A program made the translations under genes and the position numbers. Below the pieces are notes generated by a model, which saw only the letters and a list, made by a program, of their open reading frames with translations, had not been told where the DNA came from and made no database searches. A DNA stretch of 64,000 bases from CAVVIO01 sp963748095. GTDB taxonomy: Bacteria > Bacteroidota > Bacteroidia > Bacteroidales > UBA10428. Position 1 is the stretch's first letter. Each line of letters starts with the position of its first letter. Positions 53,564 through 61,843 of this stretch are shown here, one piece after another. Location of the stretch: positions 118,992 to 182,991 of the forward strand of contig CAVVIO010000008.1 of NCBI GenBank assembly GCA_963748095.1, given 5' to 3'.

Positions 53564-54475
53564 TTAAAACAATCCTTCAATACTCAGGTACCTTTCACCG
53601 GTATCGTAATTAAAGGCAATGATCCTCGAACCTTTTGGCAGTTCCTTTATTTTTTTGGCCACGGCGGCAAGGGTAGCTCCCGACGAAATTCCCACAAAAA
53701 TACCTTCCTCTTTGGCTACTTTCTGTGCATATTCAAAAGACTCTTCTTTTGAAACCTGTATAGTCCCATCCAGAATATCTGTATGAAGATTTTTTGGAAT
53801 AAATCCGGCACCAATTCCCTGGAGAGGATGCGGGCCGGGTTGTCCGCCACCAATTACCGGTGAACTTTCAGGTTCTACAGCAAAAGCTTTCAGGTTGGGA
53901 AACACTTTTTTCAGCTCTTCGGCTACACCTGTTATATGTCCACCTGTCCCCACTCCGGTTATCAGGTAATCAAAACCTTCCGGAAAATCCTTAATGATCT
54001 CCCTGGCAGTGGTAGTGCGGTGGATTTCAGGATTGGCGGCATTATCGAACTGTGAAGGTATCCATGCTTTCGGATTATTAGCTGCTATTTCCTGTGCTTT
54101 TTCAATCGCTCCTTTCATTCCCTTCTCACGTGGGGTTAATTCAAACTCTGCCCCGTATGCAGCCATAATCTTGCGTCTTTCAACCGACATGGATTCGGGC
54201 ATTACCAGTATAAGTTTGTATTTTTTAACAGCAGCCACCATTGCCAGCCCGATCCCTGTATTTCCCGATGTAGGCTCCACCAGTACGGAATCTTTTTTCA
54301 GAATGCCTTTTTTTTCGGCATCTTCTACCATCGACAAGGCTATGCGGTCCTTGATACTACCGGCCGGATTACTACGTTCAAGTTTTAACCACACATCATA
54401 ATCCTTTGGATATAAATTATTAATATGTACATGAGGAGTGTTTCCGATTGTTTCTAATATGTTATTTGCTTTCAT
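53564..54475 (-). CDS. cysK: Cysteine synthase (O-acetylserine sulfhydrylase)
   Basis: 303 residues. Makes cysteine from O-acetylserine and sulfide using PLP. The PLP lysine is K42 in NPAGSIKDRIA. EPTSGNTGIGLAM binds the substrate carboxylate, GVGTGGHITG binds the PLP phosphate, and ISSGATLAA lies near the C-terminus. Length and motifs are those of CysK. It follows cysE by 179 bases on the same strand, so substrate synthesis and sulfur incorporation are encoded side by side. Confidence 0.95.
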   Translation of the reverse strand: MKANNILETIGNTPHVHINNLYPKDYDVWLKLERSNPAGSIKDRIALSMVEDAEKKGILKKDSVLVEPTSGNTGIGLAMVAAVKKYKLILVMPESMSVERRKIMAAYGAEFELTPREKGMKGAIEKAQEIAANNPKAWIPSQFDNAANPEIHRTTTAREIIKDFPEGFDYLITGVGTGGHITGVAEELKKVFPNLKAFAVEPESSPVIGGGQPGPHPLQGIGAGFIPKNLHTDILDGTIQVSKEESFEYAQKVAKEEGIFVGISSGATLAAVAKKIKELPKGSRIIAFNYDTGERYLSIEGLF

Positions 54476-54654
54476 GATATTCAGAAATTAATAAATTAAT
54501 AAAGAAGTTAATATAATATTAAATAGAAAATACATTCAGATGTACCGGAACACCTGAATTTACACAAGTGAGCACAATTTTCCCTCCTGGGAGGGACAGA
54601 GGTAAGTTGCAAATCCCATATATCGTATTTCCAGTAAGTTTTTATTCATGTCTC

Positions 54655-55494
54655 TCAGATAACAAAATTGATGGGTTCTTCAAAATTCTTACCGTTCCTG
54701 ATGACGGTTTTACTTTCGTGATAAACTACCGAAAAGGGAGGCACACTTTTGGTCAGCCACACGTTACCGCCGATAACTGTATCGTGCCCGATCACGGTTT
54801 CTCCTCCCAGAATAGAACTGCCGGAATAAATAATCACATTATTTTCAATGGTGGGATGTCTTTTTTTTCCTTTCATGGTTTTTTCAACACTCATCGCCCC
54901 CAGCGTAACTCCCTGGTAAATCTTAACATTATCTCCTATTACAGCCGTTTCTCCAATTACAATACCGGTTCCGTGATCGATAAAAAATTTCTTACCTATT
55001 TCTGCTCCCGGATGAATGTCCATACCCGTTTTGCTATGGGCATATTCCGACATCATACGTGGCAGAAAAGGAATCCTTAATTTATACAACTCGTGCGCCA
55101 GCCGGTACACGGAAATGCCGTAAAATCCGGGATAATATAAAATAATACTTTCCTTGGACCGCGCAGCAGGATCGAAATCGAGAAAAGTCTGTACATCATT
55201 GATCAGGTCAACATATATCCCCGGAATCGTTTTAAAAAATTCTTCAGTGATATCATTTATGGATTCGCAAAGAATAGATTCCAGCGGATCAAGCAGGTCC
55301 TTAAAATCGATCTGCAATTGCGCCAGGTTCAGTTCGATCTTTGGAAGGGTGCATTCCCTGTCTGCCTTGAATGGGAATAGAAAACTGATGATATTATCAG
55401 TAAACTGATGTGATTTAATCATCGAGGGAACTTCCTTCTGGAAATCATTATATTGCTTGAGCAGTTGCTCAGGAAAATTCTGTATATTGATCAT
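54655..55494 (-). CDS. cysE: Serine O-acetyltransferase
   Basis: 279 residues. Acetylates serine to O-acetylserine. The C-terminal left-handed beta-helix is clear: GMDIHPGAEIGKKFFIDHGTGIVIGETAVIGDNVKIYQGVTLGA with the catalytic His/Asp (DHGTG), then further hexapeptide turns (SSILGGETVIGHDTVIGGNVW). The N-terminal ~150 residues are helical. EpsC-like forms of this length are common in Bacteroidota. Candidate promoter 29 bases upstream of the start. Confidence 0.92.
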   Translation of the reverse strand: MINIQNFPEQLLKQYNDFQKEVPSMIKSHQFTDNIISFLFPFKADRECTLPKIELNLAQLQIDFKDLLDPLESILCESINDITEEFFKTIPGIYVDLINDVQTFLDFDPAARSKESIILYYPGFYGISVYRLAHELYKLRIPFLPRMMSEYAHSKTGMDIHPGAEIGKKFFIDHGTGIVIGETAVIGDNVKIYQGVTLGAMSVEKTMKGKKRHPTIENNVIIYSGSSILGGETVIGHDTVIGGNVWLTKSVPPFSVVYHESKTVIRNGKNFEEPINFVI

Positions 55495-55522
55495 TGTGAC
55501 AAATTCTTAATCTGTACGGATA

Positions 55523-55530
55523 CAAAATTA
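55523..55530 (-). promoter_or_regulatory. Candidate -7 element of cysE
   Basis: On the minus strand TAATTTTG matches TAnnTTTG exactly, 29 bases before the cysE ATG at 55494. No TTTG at -33. No riboswitch-like leader fits in this space. Confidence 0.45.
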
Positions 55531-55605
55531 GTATAAATAAAGATATAAAGTTCCTTAATTGCCGATTAATGCACAGTGCCGGTAAAACTGCCGGGAGTAA
55601 GCTGT

Positions 55606-56421
55606 CTAATCGTATTTATTATCATTCATCTTCTGAAGCTTATTGTACGATGTTAACAAGCCCCTGATAATCGCTGGGCTGAAACCCTGATGTTCCATCT
55701 CATTCAATCCTGAAATGGTGATGCCCATCGGAGTGGTCACCTTATCGATTTCCTTCTCGGGATGGTTTCCGCTTTCCAGGATCAGCCGTGCTGCACCTTT
55801 AATGGTCTGGGCAGAAATCAGCTGGGCCAGCTCGGCTCCAAAACCTATTTCTATACCCCCTTGTGATACAGCCCTCATGAATCGCAGTGCAAATGCTACT
55901 CCGCATGCCCCCAAAACAGTTGCGGCTCCCATAAGCTCCTCATTAATAATTGCTGTTTTCCCCAGCGATTCAAACAAGCTTAAAACAACTTCTTCCAGTT
56001 CTTTGTTCGATGATGCGCCTGAAATACATGTCATCGATTCATTCAGGGCAATGGCCGTGTTAGGCATAGCCCGGAACACAGGTACACTTCCCGTTACTTT
56101 CTCTATTTCACTGATCGATATCCCGGTCACTGCTGAAATAAGCAGATGCCGGGAAGGATCCAAATCTTCTGCTATTTCTTTTAACAACCGGATAGTCTGG
56201 TGTGGTTTTACCGTAATAAGGATGATATTGGAATTTCGAACGGCTAACCGGTTGTCATCTGTAATATTAACTCCTTTTTCTTTTAAAAAATCCAGCAAAT
56301 GAAGCTTTCTGCGGGTAACTGTAATGTCTTGTGCCATGCCGGCATTTGCACTCAAAAGTCCCTGTACAATAGAGGTACCGAGGTTGCCTCCACCAAGGAT
56401 GGCGATCTTTTTATATTTCAT
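55606..56421 (-). CDS. proC: Pyrroline-5-carboxylate reductase
   Basis: 271 residues. Reduces pyrroline-5-carboxylate to proline with NAD(P)H. N-terminal Rossmann motif AILGGGNLGTSIVQGL; the mid-section VFRAMPNTAIALNESMT is the family signature; the C-terminal dimer domain includes GVAFALRFMRAV and TTPMGITISGLNEMEHQG, where the last matches the ProC C-terminal motif. Cytoplasmic. Lies downstream of pgk on the same strand but separated by a terminator. Confidence 0.94.
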   Translation of the reverse strand: MKYKKIAILGGGNLGTSIVQGLLSANAGMAQDITVTRRKLHLLDFLKEKGVNITDDNRLAVRNSNIILITVKPHQTIRLLKEIAEDLDPSRHLLISAVTGISISEIEKVTGSVPVFRAMPNTAIALNESMTCISGASSNKELEEVVLSLFESLGKTAIINEELMGAATVLGACGVAFALRFMRAVSQGGIEIGFGAELAQLISAQTIKGAARLILESGNHPEKEIDKVTTPMGITISGLNEMEHQGFSPAIIRGLLTSYNKLQKMNDNKYD

Positions 56422-56455
56422 CAGATAAGGGTTTAACTCAATTTAAGTATACAAT

Positions 56456-56498
56456 AAATGCCCGTTTAAGCAGTAAAAATAAGCTAAAACGAGCATTT
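56456..56498 (-). terminator. Terminator-like hairpin after pgk
   Basis: AAATGCCCGTTTAAGC (56456-56471) pairs with GCTAAAACGAGCATTT (56483-56498) in 14 of 16 positions around an 11-base loop, 26 bases past the pgk stop. On the minus strand it is followed by ATTGTATACTT, only moderately T-rich. It separates pgk from proC. Confidence 0.65.
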
Positions 56499-56523
56499 AA
56501 TAAAATTATGGAGTAAAGTATCT

Positions 56524-57786
56524 TTATCCTTTGATGGCTTTAATGCCCGGAAGCTCTTTCCCTTCCATGTATTCAAGCATGGCTCCCCCGCCCGTGGAAA
56601 CGTAGCTTACTTTATCAGCCAGTTTGTTTTTGTTAATGGCGGCTACCGAATCACCACCGCCAATAAGGCTGAACGCTCCTTTTGAAGTGGCCCTGGCAAT
56701 TGCCTGTGCTATGGCAGAGGTACCTTTGGCAAACTTGTCCATTTCGAACACACCCATAGGCCCGTTCCAGAGTATTGTTTTCGAATTTTCAATCACATCG
56801 CTGAATATCCGTATGGTTTCATCCGCAATGTCCAGTCCCATCCATCCATCGGGAGTCTGATCTATTGAAGAAGTATTCGTATTGGCATTAGCATCGAAAG
56901 CATCCGCATTTACAGCATCAACAGGTAAGTAAACCTTCACCCCTTTGCTTTCAGCCTTTTTTAAAATGTCGAGCGCCAGGTCGAGTTTATCTTCTTCACA
57001 AAGCGATTTTCCAATTTTCCCTCCTTTTGCCTTAACGAAGGTATAAGTCATGCCACCGCCTATTATCAGGTTGTCAACACGGTCGAGCAGGTTCTCGATA
57101 ATCAGAATTTTATCGGATACTTTGGCCCCGCCCATGATGGCTGTAAATGGTTTTTCAGCATCCTTCAACACTTTATCCATTGCTTTCAGCTCGCTTTCGA
57201 TCAGGTAACCGAACATGCAGTCGTTTGGAAAGTGCTCAGCAACCAGGGCTGTAGAAGCATGTGCACGGTGGGCTGTTCCAAAAGCATCGTTCACATAACA
57301 ATCGGCATACCCCGCCAGTTGTTGTACAAATTTTTTCTGACTTTCCTTTACTTTGGCTTTCGCTGTTTTCTTTTCTTCTTCCGAAGGATTATCACCCAGG
57401 TGGTAGGGCTTACCTTCTTCTTCTTCATAAAAACGAAGGTTTTCCAGTAACATTACTTCGCCGGGCTGAAGGGAAGCAGCCATTTTTTTTGCTGTTTCAC
57501 CCATACAATCACCTGCAAATTTTACCGGTACACCCAGTACTTTTTCAACGGCAGAAAGAATGTGTTTCATCGAATATTTATCCTGCGGCATCCCGTTGGG
57601 CCTGCCCAGATGTGACATCAAAATAACCGACCCACCTTTCCCCAGGATTCTTTTAACGGTAGGTAAAGCTCCACGTATCCGGGTATCATCGGTAACTTCG
57701 AAAGTTTGTTTGTTGAGGGGGACATTAAAATCCACCCTTACAATTGCTCTCTTACCCGAAAAGTTATAATTATCAATTGTTTGCAT
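56524..57786 (-). CDS. pgk: Phosphoglycerate kinase
   Basis: 420 residues, slightly longer than the ~390-400 residue E. coli form owing to insertions around DKYSMKHIL and GKPYHLGDNPSEEEKK. Glycolytic enzyme interconverting 1,3-bisphosphoglycerate and ADP with 3-phosphoglycerate and ATP. Motifs: KRAIVRVDFNVPL, LMSHLGRP, NDAFGTAHRAHAS, AIMGGAKVSDKI and the ATP-site WNGPMGVFE...GGGDSVAAI. Single-gene unit with a good candidate promoter and hairpin at its end. Confidence 0.97.
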   Translation of the reverse strand: MQTIDNYNFSGKRAIVRVDFNVPLNKQTFEVTDDTRIRGALPTVKRILGKGGSVILMSHLGRPNGMPQDKYSMKHILSAVEKVLGVPVKFAGDCMGETAKKMAASLQPGEVMLLENLRFYEEEEGKPYHLGDNPSEEEKKTAKAKVKESQKKFVQQLAGYADCYVNDAFGTAHRAHASTALVAEHFPNDCMFGYLIESELKAMDKVLKDAEKPFTAIMGGAKVSDKILIIENLLDRVDNLIIGGGMTYTFVKAKGGKIGKSLCEEDKLDLALDILKKAESKGVKVYLPVDAVNADAFDANANTNTSSIDQTPDGWMGLDIADETIRIFSDVIENSKTILWNGPMGVFEMDKFAKGTSAIAQAIARATSKGAFSLIGGGDSVAAINKNKLADKVSYVSTGGGAMLEYMEGKELPGIKAIKG

Positions 57787-57815
57787 TGTTTTAAGTTTGT
57801 AGATTAATAATTTTG

Positions 57816-57823
57816 CAAAGGTA
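57816..57823 (-). promoter_or_regulatory. Candidate -7 element of pgk
   Basis: On the minus strand TACCTTTG matches TAnnTTTG exactly, 30 bases before the pgk start, followed by CAAAATTATT. No TTTG at the -33 spacing. TAxxTTTGC at this distance is the common arrangement for strongly expressed Bacteroidota genes. Confidence 0.55.
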
Positions 57824-57917
57824 AAAAAACTATTTTAATTACATTTGCCGTAGAAGGCAGAGAGCTGAATTATCAGAAAATAATTTTTTAACCCCAAAAC
57901 TTTTCGCACTTTCATAT

Positions 57918-59045
57918 ATGTTTTTTAAAGAAGTCATCGGACAGGAGAAGGTAAAAAGAAAGCTTATTCAAACAGTGAAGGAAGCACGAATCAGTCATAC
58001 CCTGATGTTATTGGGTAATGATGGGACCGGAAATCTGGCGCTTGCAATCGCTTATGCACAGTATATTAATTGTGAAAACAAACAGGAAGATGACTCCTGC
58101 GGTACCTGCCATAGCTGTTTGAAATATAAAAAACTCATCCATCCCGACCTTCATTTTGTTTATCCTGTTAATACCACCAAATCAGTAACCAAGGATCCGG
58201 TAAGCGACGATTTTATCGGTCAGTGGCGTGAACTGGTTTTGCAAAATCCTTATTTTACTGCCGAGCAATGGTACGAATATATCGGGTTGGAGAACAAACA
58301 GGGGTTGATAGGGACAAAAGAAAGCCAGGTTGTGTCTCGTAAACTTAGCCTGAAATCCTTCGAATCGGAATATAAGATAATGATCATCTGGAGACCGGAA
58401 AAAATGAATGTTGCGGCAGCCAATAAATTACTGAAACTTATTGAAGAGCCTCCTGATAAAACAATTTTTTTACTGGTGGCTGAAAGTGATGATCAAATAT
58501 TACCGACCATTCTTTCCAGATCACAATTATTGAAAATTCCGGGCATCGGGGAAGCTGATCTGAAACATACACTTAGCGGAAAATTTAACCTGGATGAAGA
58601 AGCATTATCTACCATCGTTCACCTTGCCGGTGGAAGTTATCTGAAGGCACTTGAAGCTATCGGGTCAAGCGATGAGAACAAAGATTATCTCGACCGTTTT
58701 GCTAAGTGGATGCGTTTGTGCTACGGCCAAAAAGCCCTGGATCTTATCAACTGGGTTGACGAAATTTATAGCCTGGGTCGTGAAAAACAAAAAGCATTTA
58801 TCGGATTTGCCTTGCGGATGGTCCGTGAGAATTTTATAATGAATATAAATTATCCCGACATCAATTATCTTACCAGTCCTGAAAAGGATTTTTCGGACCG
58901 GTTTCATCCCTTTATCAACGGTACAAATATTCAACAGATATCCGATGAACTGAACAAAGCGTACCGTCACATTGAACAAAACGGAAATGCACGAATCATT
59001 TTTCTGGATATGTCGTTAAAAATATCGGGATTGATAAAGAAGTAA
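57918..59045 (+). CDS. holB: DNA polymerase III subunit delta'
   Basis: 375 residues. A clamp-loader subunit. AAA+ fold without ATP binding: the Walker A is degenerate (GNDGTGNLALA, asparagine for lysine). A zinc module is formed by C52, C61, C64 and C67 (CENKQ...CGTCHSC). KIMIIWRPEKMNVAAANKLLKLIEEPP matches the delta'/gamma family SRC-adjacent segment, and the arginine finger region SRSQ follows (TILSRSQLLKI). It begins the conserved Bacteroidota block holB-PSP1-gldH. Confidence 0.92.
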   Translation: MFFKEVIGQEKVKRKLIQTVKEARISHTLMLLGNDGTGNLALAIAYAQYINCENKQEDDSCGTCHSCLKYKKLIHPDLHFVYPVNTTKSVTKDPVSDDFIGQWRELVLQNPYFTAEQWYEYIGLENKQGLIGTKESQVVSRKLSLKSFESEYKIMIIWRPEKMNVAAANKLLKLIEEPPDKTIFLLVAESDDQILPTILSRSQLLKIPGIGEADLKHTLSGKFNLDEEALSTIVHLAGGSYLKALEAIGSSDENKDYLDRFAKWMRLCYGQKALDLINWVDEIYSLGREKQKAFIGFALRMVRENFIMNINYPDINYLTSPEKDFSDRFHPFINGTNIQQISDELNKAYRHIEQNGNARIIFLDMSLKISGLIKK

Positions 59046-59113
59046 TTTTCATTATTTTTGTTGTTTTGGTTATAGTTATAATATAACCGGATAGTTTACT
59101 AAAAAGAATTACA

Positions 59114-60268
59114 ATGGACGAAATGGGATGTTTTGGCAGAGGCTGCCGCGTAATAGCAGCAGATTCTCTGGAGATGACTTGTAATTCCGGTTGTCATAAA
59201 TTAAATACGTTTAACTGGCTCGAAAATACTCCGGAAGCTCACAGCACAAGCGATGTGGTAGAAGTCCGGTTTAAAAATACCCGGAAAGGATACTTTAGCA
59301 ATGCGAACCTGATACGTTTACAAAAAGGGGACGTTGTCGCTGTTGAAGCCTCGCCGGGACATGATATCGGAATTGTTTCCTTAGCAGGGGAACTGGTTAT
59401 TAACCAGATGAAAAAAGACGGCGTTTCGCCTAAGAACGTTGATTTCAAAAAAATTTACCGCAAGGCAAAACAGGCAGATATTGAAAAATGGAAAGAGGCC
59501 ATAGAGTTAGAAAACCCGACAATGTTCAGAGCCAGAAAAATTGCTTCCGACCTGAAGCTGGATATGAAAATTGGGGATGTAGAATATCAGGGCGATAGAA
59601 CCAAGGCCATCTTTTATTATATCGCCGACGATCGTGTCGACTTCAGGGAACTGATAAAATTACTGGCCGAGGAATTCAAAGTAAGGATCGAAATGCGCCA
59701 GATAGGGGCCAGACAGGAAGCGGGACGTATCGGAGGTATCGGGGCCTGTGGCAGGGAACTTTGCTGTTCATCGTGGATAAAAAGCTTTGTTTCTGTTACC
59801 ACAAATGCCGCCAGATACCAGGAAGTATCCCTGAATCCCCAGAAACTGGCAGGCCAGTGCAGCAAGTTGAAATGCTGCCTGAACTATGAACTGAATGCTT
59901 ACCTCGACGCCCAGGAAGATTTTCCGGATATTTCATTGCCGCTCGACACAAAAGACGGACTGGCATACCATCAGAAAACAGATGTTTTTAAACGGCTGAT
60001 GTGGTATTCCTTCGATAAAAATGCTCCGGTAAACCTTACCTGCCTGTCGATTGACACTATTAAAGAGGCAATTTCGCTGAATAAAAAGGGCATAAAGGTC
60101 GACAAGCTGGCTGGTGTGGAAGAAATAGCAGTATCCACCAATATCGATTATCAAAATGCCGTGGATGAAACTTTACTGACACGTTTCGATGAAAAAAATG
60201 AGAATCCCCACAGAAGGAGAAAAAAGAAAAGAAAACCGAAACATAAACCTTATCAGCATGACAAATAG
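59114..60268 (+). CDS. PSP1-domain protein (RicT/YaaT-like)
   Basis: 384 residues. The PSP1 core (about 50-270) is followed by a basic C-terminal tail (RRRKKKRKPKHKPYQHDK). Cysteine-rich motifs seen: CFGRGCR, CNSGCHK near the N-terminus, IGACGRELCCSSW and QCSKLKCCLNYE. In Bacillus the related RicT joins RicA and RicF in an iron-sulfur complex affecting mRNA processing and sporulation. No RicA/RicF partner is nearby. The end overlaps the gldH start by 11 bases. The block with holB and gldH suggests a housekeeping role in this phylum. Confidence 0.9.
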   Translation: MDEMGCFGRGCRVIAADSLEMTCNSGCHKLNTFNWLENTPEAHSTSDVVEVRFKNTRKGYFSNANLIRLQKGDVVAVEASPGHDIGIVSLAGELVINQMKKDGVSPKNVDFKKIYRKAKQADIEKWKEAIELENPTMFRARKIASDLKLDMKIGDVEYQGDRTKAIFYYIADDRVDFRELIKLLAEEFKVRIEMRQIGARQEAGRIGGIGACGRELCCSSWIKSFVSVTTNAARYQEVSLNPQKLAGQCSKLKCCLNYELNAYLDAQEDFPDISLPLDTKDGLAYHQKTDVFKRLMWYSFDKNAPVNLTCLSIDTIKEAISLNKKGIKVDKLAGVEEIAVSTNIDYQNAVDETLLTRFDEKNENPHRRRKKKRKPKHKPYQHDK

Positions 60269-60728
60269 AGCTGTTTATTTTTTTGTTTTTTTGTTGATAG
60301 CCATCGCAACAGGATGTGACAAAAATCGTGTATTTGAAAAAAACCTGCGTATTCCGGATGCTGAATGGGTGAACACCAATGTTCCTTATTTCAATGTGGC
60401 CATCAATGACACTTCAGATGCCCAAAATATTTATGTCAACGTCCGTAATTCGGGAAAATACAGGTATAGCAATCTTTATTTATTTATTACCACAAAAGCT
60501 CCTAACGGAAATATCCTCAAAGACACAATGGATATTATCCTTGCTGACAACCGTGGTAAATGGCTGGGTAAAGGATTAGGTGATATTTATTTCAACCAGA
60601 TTCTTTACAAAAAGAACATTCGCTTTCCCTACAGGGGAATATATACTTTTCAGATTGAACAGGCCATGCGCGAGGATACCTTACACAATATTCTGGATGT
60701 CGGCCTGCGTGTTGAAAAAGCCAGATAA
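60258..60728 (+). CDS. gldH: Gliding motility lipoprotein GldH
   Basis: 156 residues from the ATG at 60258 (MTNRAVYFFVFLLIAIATGC), which overlaps the ricT-like stop; a longer frame from 60189 is less likely because the signal would be buried. The lipobox cysteine is at 20. Mature sequence contains FEKNLRIPDAEWVNTNVPYFNVAINDT and DIILADNRGKWLGKGLGDIYF, the GldH pattern. GldH is an outer-membrane lipoprotein required for gliding in Flavobacterium, but homologues occur in non-gliding Bacteroidota, so gliding cannot be inferred. Confidence 0.92.
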   Translation: MTNRAVYFFVFLLIAIATGCDKNRVFEKNLRIPDAEWVNTNVPYFNVAINDTSDAQNIYVNVRNSGKYRYSNLYLFITTKAPNGNILKDTMDIILADNRGKWLGKGLGDIYFNQILYKKNIRFPYRGIYTFQIEQAMREDTLHNILDVGLRVEKAR

Positions 60729-60749
60729 TCCCATTAAATAACTTACATA

Positions 60750-61451
60750 GTGACAAAAAGTAAACTGGAAAGATTTGCCCAGATGGATACATTTTCAAAT
60801 GTTGTCCAGTTGCCATTCACCGATGTGTATGGAAAAGATTACAAATTAAAGGGAAAGTGGAAAAGTGATTTTTTCGGAAATAATCACCCACTGGTACTCG
60901 AATTGGGATGCGGAAAAGGAGAGTATACCGTGGGCCTGGCCAGACGTTATCCCGAAAAAAACTTTATCGGAATCGATATAAAAGGGGCACGAATGTGGAA
61001 AGGCGCCCGGGCAGCATTAAATGAAGAGTTGAAAAATGCTGCTTTTGTAAGAACACGGATAGAATTCATTCAATCGGTTTTCGATCACGATGAGGTAGAT
61101 GAAATCTGGATCACCTTCCCCGACCCTCAACCGAAAAAAAGAAATAAAAGGTTGAGCTCCAGCCGGTTTCTTAACAGCTACAAACAGTTTTTAAAACCGG
61201 ATGGGATTATTCATCTTAAAACCGACAATAAAGTATTGTTTGAATATACGCATGCCTTAGCCATAGAAAATAAACTGCCCGTCATAGTTGCATCTGATAA
61301 TTTATACAAACATATCACGGAGGATCCTGTTTTGTCAATCCGTACATTTTACGAACAACAATTTCTCGACCAGGGAATGAACATTCATTACCTGAAATTT
61401 GCCTTAACAGACTCCAATCAAATACGCGAACCCGTTGAATATAAAGAATGA
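60750..61451 (+). CDS. trmB: tRNA (guanine-N7-)-methyltransferase
   Basis: 233 residues, GTG start (no ATG available before the conserved region). Makes m7G46 in tRNA with S-adenosylmethionine. SAM motif LVLELGCGKGEYTVGLA; FIGIDIKGARMWKGA; the catalytic/tRNA loop WITFPDPQPKKRNKRL. Same strand and 22 bases after gldH; its end overlaps the alkyltransferase-like gene by 17 bases. Confidence 0.94.
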   Translation: MTKSKLERFAQMDTFSNVVQLPFTDVYGKDYKLKGKWKSDFFGNNHPLVLELGCGKGEYTVGLARRYPEKNFIGIDIKGARMWKGARAALNEELKNAAFVRTRIEFIQSVFDHDEVDEIWITFPDPQPKKRNKRLSSSRFLNSYKQFLKPDGIIHLKTDNKVLFEYTHALAIENKLPVIVASDNLYKHITEDPVLSIRTFYEQQFLDQGMNIHYLKFALTDSNQIREPVEYKE

Positions 61452-61773
61452 GAATTTTTTTCTGAATGTTTATGAGGTAGTAAAATGCATCCCCCCCGGA
61501 CGTGTCACCTCTTACGGAGCCATTGCCCGGTATCTTGGTACCGCACGTTCGGCGCGTATGGTCGGATGGGCTATGAACAGTTCCCATTATCACGATGAAT
61601 ATATTCCTGCACACCGGGTGGTCAATAACAAGGGTATTCTTACCGGGAAACACCATTTCCGTAACGAACAATTAATGCAGGAGTTACTTGAAAATGAAGG
61701 GTTACAGATTGAGAACGATCAGATCACCGATTTTGAAAAATATTTCTGGGATCCCAATAAAGAATTAATCTAA
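61435..61773 (+). CDS. Alkyltransferase-like protein (ATL, MGMT family)
   Basis: 112 residues. MGMT-type DNA-binding domain: VVKCIPPGRVTSYGAIARYLGTARSARMVGWAMN with the arginine finger and helix-turn-helix. The motif that in MGMT reads PCHR is PAHR here (IPAHRVV), so the methyl-accepting cysteine is alanine. It therefore cannot repair O6-alkylguanine itself; ATL proteins bind the lesion and hand it to nucleotide excision repair. No ATG exists: TTG at 61435 inside trmB is the most likely start. Confidence 0.9.
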   Translation: MNIKNENFFLNVYEVVKCIPPGRVTSYGAIARYLGTARSARMVGWAMNSSHYHDEYIPAHRVVNNKGILTGKHHFRNEQLMQELLENEGLQIENDQITDFEKYFWDPNKELI

Positions 61774-61802
61774 ATAAGTCCTCCGTTTAGGCAAATTATA
61801 TC

Positions 61803-61810
61803 TATATTTG
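61803..61810 (+). promoter_or_regulatory. Candidate -7 element of the mrp operon
   Basis: TATATTTG matches TAnnTTTG exactly, 33 bases before the mrp start. A small leader hairpin CCTGTT...AACAGG (61813-61831) follows. TTTA at 61786-61789 is the nearest -33-like site. Confidence 0.5.
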
Positions 61811-61843
61811 CCCCTGTTTAATAGTAACAGGTAGTTAGTTAAA

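Noticed and set aside
60189..60257. The longer start of gldH that overlaps the ricT-like gene by 80 bases
   Set aside because: It would put 23 charged residues before the lipoprotein signal. The ATG at 60258 starts the signal directly.
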